NCBI GenBank assembly: GCA_905221605.1 | Contig: CAJNDS010002141.1 | Location: 262,966 to 326,965 of the forward strand | DNA length: 64,000 nucleotides | Origin: Symbiodinium natans | Lineage: Eukaryota; Sar; Dinophyceae; Suessiales; Symbiodiniaceae | Reading direction: 5' to 3' | Shown here: positions 58,501 through 64,000 of the stretch, piece by piece | Numbering within the stretch: position 1 is the stretch's first letter | How the letters are laid out: the number at the start of each line of letters is the position of its first letter | Position numbers and translations under genes: made by a program | Notes under the pieces: generated by a model | Told to the model about the DNA's origin: nothing | Database searches by the model: none | The model's input: only the letters and a program-made list of their open reading frames with translations

Positions 58501-60221
58501 CCCAAGCTTCTGCCGAAGGTGCCGTGGCCACCCTACACCCTAAACCCTAAACCCCAAACCCTAAACCCTGAACCCTAAACCGAAGGTGCCATGGCCCCCG
58601 TGATCTACGAGCTTGGGGCCGAGCTCACCTACCCCAAGTCAGAGGGGGCGACTTGAGAGCTGAAGTTAGGGTTGTGGGGCCTGGTTTAGGGTTTAGGGTT
58701 TAGGGTTTAGGGTTTGGAAGCATTCTTGTAGCTTGTCAAGTAGGGACAGGGATTCAGATTTAAGATTTTGAGCGTACATTTTTAGGATACTTCGGGCTTG
58801 TAAGACAGGTTTTCATCGTTTAGAGTTATCACCATGTAACGGATTCTTGGAAGGAGGTAAGGGCCCACCCTAAACTGCCCTAAACACTAAACCCGAAACC
58901 GGAAACCCTAAACCCTCAACCCTAAACCCTCAACGCTAAACCCTAAACCCTAAACCCTGTGCCCTTGTTATTTTCTTTTGGGACAATGGGCGCTTTGGGA
59001 GGAAGAGCCTATATCGGAGTTAGCTTGGGAGGGGAACCATGCAAGATTAGCGTATAGGGTTTAGAGTTCAGGGTTTAGGGCCAGGGTTCAGGGTTTAGGG
59101 CCTGGGGTGTGCTGTGTAGGGTTTAGGGTATGCTGAGTTTTTTTGTGCTTGTTCCGGGTACTAGCGGGCAAGGTGTTAGGGTGCAGGGAGGTGAAAGCTT
59201 CGGTTCCTACAGGGTTGTGCCTGGAGGTTCATGGGTTCTTTTCAACCCAATTACTGGGACATTGTTGAAAATCATTTGACATGTTTATAAACACTTAAAC
59301 CCAATAATTTAAGGAACATTGGTCATGTTGAATAGTACCCCAACAATGGTACAGATTGTAAAAGTTATAATTGGGGTTACTTGCGCAGCTCCCCCTTATA
59401 CTAGCAGTCCTGAATAGGGAATATACTAGGCGCTACTATAGTCCCTATTCTGGACTGTTAGAATAATAAGGGGTAACATCCCAAGGGGTATAACCCTAAA
59501 CCCTAAACCCTGAACCCTAAACCCTAAACCCTAAACCCTGAACCTCCAAGTAGGGCCTTTGCGCCTGTTCCCTGAAATCCCGAAGCCGACGCCGAGTTTT
59601 TTCCCAAAGGCGATCCTGAACGGCACACTGGCCAGAGTTCGCCTTCATGAAGGGTTTAGGGCTTAGGGTTTATAAGGGTTTAGGGTTTGGGGTTTGGGGT
59701 TTAGGGTTTAGGGTTTAGGGTTTTATTTTTTGTTTTATCAGGTAACTGGTGCAGCATTTTCCTGGTTGATCAACCTCTTCGGGGTGGTGCTGCTGGCCGT
59801 GTACCCGGTGGCTCGGAGGGCTAAGTGTCAGGCTGTTGTGACCCAGCGAGCTAGGGTGCAGTTATGGAATCCCATATACACTACCCCCCACCCTAGCCGC
59901 CTCCCACCCGAAAGAAGGACCCAATCAGATGGAATAAGGGCTCTTGTGGCCGTAGTTTGGGTGGTAGTGTGTGGGGTGGGGGGTGTTATAGGATCCCAAA
60001 TATTGCGTGCTTAAAGTAAACCCTAAACCCTAAACCGTAAACCCTAAACCCTAAACCCTAAACCCTAAACCCTAAACCCTAAACCCTAAACCCTAAGGGC
60101 GGTCGGGCCCCGAAGAGTTTTTGGCTGTCAGGTGGTGCCCTCGGCCTATGACTCCCTGATGATGGTGGGGGTCTGCGCCGTAGCACTCATAGGGCTGCAG
60201 CTCCTTACCTGGCCAATATAG
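45948..60221 (+). CDS. SLC49/FLVCR-type major-facilitator transporter, 17 exons, complete
   Basis: Multi-pass membrane transporter resembling the SLC49 group (FLVCR haem/choline-type and DIRC2-type). Exons: 45948-46048, 47428-47505, 47783-47833, 49597-49661, 50796-50855, 52051-52114, 53052-53178, 54650-54676, 55373-55442, 55590-55651, 56260-56397, 56941-57004, 57184-57211, 57779-57819, 58586-58647, 59742-59810, 60132-60221. They sum to 1197 nt: 398 residues plus TAG, all phases matching. Family marks: YLRWLVLLCMFGL, WMTYSANPDIAAAYYGF, LLNWGPIMYLPVAPLAGW, ALNGAAGP, MWFPPHQRGFATSAV, VGFLLG, IYELGAELTYPKSEG, GAAFSWLINLFG. Eleven or twelve hydrophobic segments are visible. Donors: nine GC, five GA, two GT. 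The shortest exons (27, 28 and 41 nt) are placed by phase and are the least certain. Introns are full of telomeric heptamers and inverted-repeat elements. Substrate cannot be told from sequence. Confidence 0.85.
46464..46512 (+). repeat. GA microsatellite beside TTTAGGG array
   Basis: A run of (GA)n follows, and a shorter one precedes (46360-46388), a TTTAGGG block in transporter intron 1. The GA tract appears split by the telomeric block. Confidence 0.85.
47035..47425 (-). repeat. CCCTAAGG / CCCTAAACC mixed repeat
   Basis: CCCCTAAA octamers grade into CCCTAAGG decamers and back. It fills the 3' part of the first transporter intron and ends next to exon 47428. Confidence 0.9.
48900..49590 (+). 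repeat. Tandem ~80-95-bp repeat with inserted element
   Basis: Six or seven units containing GGGTCTTGGGCTCTTTGGGT, GGGTTCAGGG, CCCTCAACCCCAAACC and CCCTAAA heptamers. An inverted-repeat element (49268-49419) interrupts one unit. Lies in the transporter intron 47834-49596. Confidence 0.85.
49268..49419. mobile_element. Inverted-repeat element A
   Basis: Near-identical to the copy at 171-326 although 49 kb away, so transposition of this family is recent. Confidence 0.85.
50391..50515 (+). repeat. TTTAGGG array
   Basis: About 18 perfect copies inside the transporter intron 49662-50795, followed immediately by an inverted-repeat element. Confidence 0.95.
55443..55589. mobile_element. Element I forming a transporter intron
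   Basis: 147-bp GA-AG intron. TAGTTGCTAATAAGACAGCTG resembles CTTATTAAGGCAGCTAAAAG at 55750-55865 and CTTAACAAGGCAGCTGAAAC at 41190-41300; the last two also share TATAGCTACCCTCC. Confidence 0.7.
56610..56750. mobile_element. Inverted-repeat element A
   Basis: Ends CTACTTGGAGGTTCAGGGCA and ACCATGAACCTCCAAGCATA, interior rich in TATAAGTACAG. Inside transporter intron 56398-56940. Confidence 0.8.
57005..57183. mobile_element. Element C forming a transporter intron, split by a telomeric block
   Basis: The GC-AG intron starts in GGCTGCCTAGTGGTACCC and ends ACTGGGCTACCAAG, the two ends of element C. About 80 bp of TTTAGGG-type repeat sits in its middle. Confidence 0.8.
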
Positions 60222-60224
60222 GGT

Positions 60225-61188
60225 ATAGGGTTTAGGGTTTAGGGTTTAGGGTTTAGGGTTCAGGGTTTAGGGTTTAGGGTTTAGGGTTCAGGGTTCAGGG
60301 TTTAGGGCTTTAAACTTTTTGATCTTCCTTGTTTAGGAGGAACAATGAATTACAGTTTAACCTTTTTTTCCCCCTAGGTTATTGGAGAAGTAAGGCTCGT
60401 CACTGCAGAGTATCCTCGGCGGGAGCTGGACGACAGGGGCTGCGACACTGAGCTGCTCCGTGGGTAATGCAGGTTTAGGGGTTTAGGGTTTAGGGTTTAG
60501 GGTTCAGGGTTTAGGGTTTAGGGTTTTCCAACATGCTCCCTGGCAATGCCGATATAGCGATACTAGTTAGTGATAAAACTCGAGCTACCGATGTAGTAAC
60601 AGCGATGGGCAACCAGAACCAAACCCAGACCCTTCCAGGCCTCAACGTCTGAAACCCTACAAAGTAAGGGGTTTCAAACCGGGAGAATGCCGCCTTTAGG
60701 CCTCTTGGGCCACTGGGGCATTCCTTCCAGGAAGCTGAGACGAGACAGGCGTCGGTCAAAAAGCTAATCGGATCTGCAACCGCTACCACTTACCCCACAT
60801 CTCCTGAGCCCAAACAAATGTAGGTCCTGGGTGCATAGGGCCTAAAGCTTAGTGCCTTTGCATAGCCGTTTCTGAATTCTTACAGTGCCCTACCTGGCTT
60901 AGTTCATGCAACTTGCTACTGACGACCCTGTCACGACAAAAACCCAAAACCCCACAGGCTTAACTCAGCCTTCGGCCTAGTTCCCTTCCCGTCTCTGCTT
61001 GCAAAACTCTAAACCCTACACCTGCCCAAAACCCGAAGTCCCAGACTCTGAACCCTACACCCTCCTTCCATGTCACTGTGACACAGGTTGGCTTAGCCGC
61101 CGGGGGCCCGGCTTGAGCTCGGTTTTGGGATCAAACCCTAAACCCTAAACCCTAAACCCCAAACCCTAAACCCTAAACCCTAAACCGT

Positions 61189-61220
<32 letters not shown>

Positions 61221-62010
61221 GCTGGGGTAGCTTGTTCTCTTGGGCTTGATTCAAGCCTACGGTGTATCTGATGGAAGTTGCATCGTTCCTTCAGAATACG
61301 TTCTTTAGAGGGTTCTGAAGTATGGACCCTTGGGAGTTACAGGGTATATAAGGGTTCCCCAAGCAAGGGCGCATACTAAGGCACTAAGGGATCACGTATC
61401 TACCCTGAGAGTTTATGGTTCGCATGCGGATGCGATCTTGTAAGTCAAATCCAAGAGGATTGGAGCTCGATGGGAAGTGCAACATGGTGCGAAGGCAAAG
61501 GCGAAGAAGAAGGAGGGCTTAGGGTTTAGGGTCTAGGGCTACCGGAAGTCATATATATATATATATATATATTAATATTTCAACCCTCATAATTCCGAAA
61601 GCTCTGAACCCAACACCCCCCGCTCTATCCGCACCCACCCATCCATCCCCAAAACAACCCTAAACCTTCAACCCTCAACCCCCAAACCCTAACCCCCCCC
61701 AAACCCTCAACCCCCCAAACCCTAAAGCCCAAAAGAACCTTCAAACCCCAAGCTCTAAAGCCCTAAATTGCCCTCGAACCCTCAAGGCTCAAACCCCCAA
61801 ACCCTAAACCCTAAACCCTAAACCCTAAACCCTAAACCCTAAACCCTAAACCCTAAACCCTCAACCCTCAACCCTAAACCCTAAACCCCTAAACCCCTAA
61901 ACCCCTAAACCCTAAACCCTAAACCCTAACCCTAAGCCCTAAACCCTAAACCCCAAACCCCAAACCCTAAACCCTAACCCCTGGACCGCAAACCCTGCGC
62001 ACAATAGGTC
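60225..62010. other. Stretch between transporter and PanB exon set B
   Basis: One unassigned exon-like island at 60397, a unique stretch 60530-60800 open on both strands, a poly-G tract near 61190 and telomeric blocks. I looked for the missing PanB segment here and did not find it. Confidence 0.55.
60397..60465 (+). CDS. Unassigned exon-like island after the transporter
   Basis: A short island after an element like the oxidoreductase intron 4. After an AAG acceptor it reads LVTAEYPRRELDDRGCDTEL then LRG, with GGTAATG as a possible donor. Not recognised; it may start the next gene of the array. Confidence 0.25.
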
Positions 62011-62013
62011 CAG

Positions 62014-63562
62014 TCTTCACTCCCCGAGACGCCGGTCATCGGCATCGGCGCAGGGGGCCGCGTCGCGGGCCAGGCCTCGGCTAGGGTTTTAGGGTTTAGG
62101 GTTTAAGGTTTAGGGTTTAGGGTGTAGGGTTTAGGGTTTTTGGGGTTTACCCGAACCTATCTTTTGGGGTTTGGGGTTTCGGGTTTGGCTTTGAGGGTTT
62201 AGGCTTCAGAGTCTCCCCCGTAAACCCGCAGCTCTGAGTTGGGGAAGTCCAGGATATCAGGTATACAGGGCTTCTAGGACTTTCGGAATTTTCAGGGTTT
62301 TGTGGCAGCAATGGGTGTATGCTGCTTTGAAACAGGGTTTAAGAAAAAAACAGGCTTCAGGCTTATACCATCGAGGGTCTGTGGTTCAGGACATTCGAGG
62401 TCTGTTCTGAGGGTTTAAGGCTGCAGAGTGTTGACAAGGTGCTACTTGTAGACCGATAAGTATATATATATATATATGTTTATATGTATGTATAAGTATA
62501 TACGTATGTGTATATATGTATAAGTCGTAGTCAGGGTTTAGGCTGCTAGTCCTGAAAGCGTCCGTGTACCTATGTAGAATATTCTTGGACCCTAAGCTAC
62601 TATACCGGAACCGCTGCAACGTTCAAGTACGTACTCTCTGGAAACATGAAACTTGGGCTGTGGAGACCATCGTGCTCAGGTTTTGCCTATCTAAGGGTAG
62701 TTACATGATCCCTTAAGTCTCTTACCTTCTCTAAACCTTTCTAAGTACGGGCCCTTGGGTCTTATAGGGCCTGTAAGGGGTATACAAGGGGTCCCCATTT
62801 ACGGGCCCATACTAAGGGACCATGTAACTGCCCTCAGATACACCCCCAACCCCTAAACCCTAAACCCTTCGAAGGACTGAGATACACCCTGGACCCGAAG
62901 CCCTAAACCCTAAACCCTGAATCACTGACCTCCGCGAGGTCTTGGTGTGTGACGACATGCTGGGCGTGCACGGCAGCCCGTGCCACAGAGATTATGGAAC
63001 TGGGTATCCCAAACAGACCCTCCAGTTGGGGCGGGTGGCGGGGGCGGAAGGCTTGGGGGTTTAGGGTTTAGGGTTTAGGGCTTCGGGGTTAGGCTTATCC
63101 CATGTTTGCATTTCGGGCATCGAGACCTCTTTCGTTGCTGTGAAAGAAGAGGCCCTCCAACCCAAAGCTGTGCTGTGTCCGCTTGCACCCAAAACCCGAA
63201 ATCCTAATTCCTAAACCCTATACCCTAAACCCTAAACCCTATAAACCCTAAACCCTAAACTCCAAAACCCCAAAAACCACGAAAGCCACAAACTCTTCAT
63301 CATCCCGAAGCATCTGCAGATATGCCGTGGGCAGCACACCAGGGACCTGCAACGACCTCCTCACCCATGGTTCGCATTGGTTGGTTCCAGCAGCTGTACC
63401 TAAACCCTCTAAACCCTCTGAATTCTCTAAACCGCCACACCCTATAAGCCCCCCCAAAACCTCTAAACCCTATAAACCCTCAAGCAACCAAGCAATTAAA
63501 GCAGCCAAGGTCCCCCATCCTTCGCAAAGATGTTCGCCGACGTGGGCAAGGTGTCGGAACAG
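62014..63562 (+). CDS. panB: Ketopantoate hydroxymethyltransferase, C-terminal part (exon set B)
   Basis: Three exons, 62014-62073, 62939-62987 and 63510-63562, join in phase to SSLPETPVIGIGAGGRVAGQ, VLVCDDMLGVHGSPCH and SPPSFAKMFADVGKVSEQ. This is the PanB C-terminal signature (PTIGIGAGxxxDGQVLVxxDxLG, then PKFxKxYADV). Donors are GC and GA; acceptors are AG. The last exon could run on a few codons, and the final residues may lie beyond the window. No PanB exon was found immediately upstream: 60.2-62.0 kb holds only one unassigned island. The set complements exon set A (29.5-34.6 kb) without overlap, which allows one split gene, two partial copies, or misassembly. Confidence 0.75.
62692..62840. 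mobile_element. Inverted-repeat element F
   Basis: GGGTAGTTACATGATCCCTTA at the left is mirrored by ACTAAGGGACCATGTAACTG at the right. Others: 3470-3640, 52860-53005, 54985-55045, 57545-57605, 61318-61412. Confidence 0.75.
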
Positions 63563-64000
63563 GCGTGCTTGTTTGATTTCTGGGAGGAGACCTCTTGGGC
63601 TCTTGTGATCAGAGCTCCCTCGAAACGCTGCTAAACCCTCTATCCTGAGTAAGCAGAGTTTGGGTGGTTTGGGGGTTCAGAGTTTTGACATGACTTCTGC
63701 TAAGCCGTACACTCTCGAAGCACCCGAATTGAGACCCTAAAGCTGTGCTGTTGTTGAGGGAGGTGGAGGGAGCGGGGGTTAGAGGGTAGGGCTGGGCGCC
63801 CAGACCATGCAAATGACTTGGGGGCACCGCGAGAGCTCGGCAAGAGAAGCATCAAAAATGTTCTGCTTTGGGGTTGAGATTTTGTTTTTTAAGGATAACT
63901 TGGTAGCCCATTGTTCTGGGTTCCCTTAAGAAAGTAAGCAACCCCGAAAAGGGTGCCCTTATTGATGCGGTCTACTGGGCTACCAATCTAAGGCCCCACG

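Larger units (their letters stand above)
1..64000. repeat. Pervasive interspersed telomeric heptamers (TTTAGGG/CCCTAAA)
   Basis: Blocks of 2 to about 45 copies occur on both strands in almost every kilobase, inside introns as well as between genes, often touching the exon boundary. Canonical TTTAGGG dominates. Orientation switches freely, sometimes within 100 bp, so this is not a chromosome end. The larger arrays are listed separately. Most long open frames ending in phenylalanine-arginine-valine are artefacts of TTT AGG GTT TAG. Confidence 0.97.

Noticed and set aside
60370-60420. Apparent oxidoreductase homology (VIGEVRLVTAE) after the transporter
   Set aside because: The VIGEVR part is the 3' end of element J, shared with the oxidoreductase intron at 39990, so it is repeat similarity and not a paralogous exon.
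60511-60789. 92-codon minus-strand frame
   Set aside because: The plus strand of the same stretch is equally open, there is no splice or homology support, and part is telomeric.

Overview
The window looks like nuclear DNA of a dinoflagellate, most likely a Symbiodinium-like or Polarella-like species of the Suessiales. Three things point there. First, Arabidopsis-type telomeric heptamers (TTTAGGG/CCCTAAA) are scattered in nearly every kilobase on both strands. Second, the recognisable genes are cut into very short exons (13-150 nt). Third, the introns that can be placed by protein homology and phase start mostly with GC or GA, rarely GT, and end in AG, usually followed by G. All recognised genes lie on the + strand, as in dinoflagellate unidirectional gene arrays. 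The species assignment is inference.

Layout. 1-11 kb: telomeric repeats, mobile-element fragments and unassigned exon-like islands, with one 100-bp assembly gap in a poly-G tract. 11.3-17.4 kb: eight exons of the AP-3 adaptor beta subunit. 17.5-29.4 kb: mostly repeats with orphan exon-like pieces. 29.5-34.6 kb: the N-terminal half of ketopantoate hydroxymethyltransferase (PanB). 35.1-37.8 kb: a two-exon HExxH zinc-peptidase-like gene. 38.7-40.8 kb: a complete six-exon Gfo/Idh/MocA oxidoreductase of the dihydrodiol dehydrogenase type (349 aa). 40.8-45.9 kb: repeats. 45.9-60.2 kb: a 17-exon membrane transporter of the SLC49/FLVCR group (398 aa, phase-consistent throughout). 62.0-63.6 kb: three exons from the C-terminal part of PanB.

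The structure between exons is the striking part. At least ten families of short (80-180 bp) elements with terminal inverted repeats recur; several coincide exactly with introns, so they behave as introner elements. Telomeric heptamer blocks fill most other introns, sometimes inside an introner and twice between direct duplications of flanking unique (genic) sequence. Different blocks are homogeneous for different variants (TTTAGGGG, TTTTAGGG, CCCTTAA, TTAGGGC, GGGGCTT).

The genes do not form one pathway: vesicle-coat sorting, pantothenate synthesis, a peptidase, an oxidoreductase and a transporter. The two PanB parts are complementary rather than overlapping. They leave out a segment of roughly 50 residues that should carry the general-base Glu, and two complete genes plus the peptidase lie between them. 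That arrangement, and the introner and telomere-repeat introns, are the main points to follow up.
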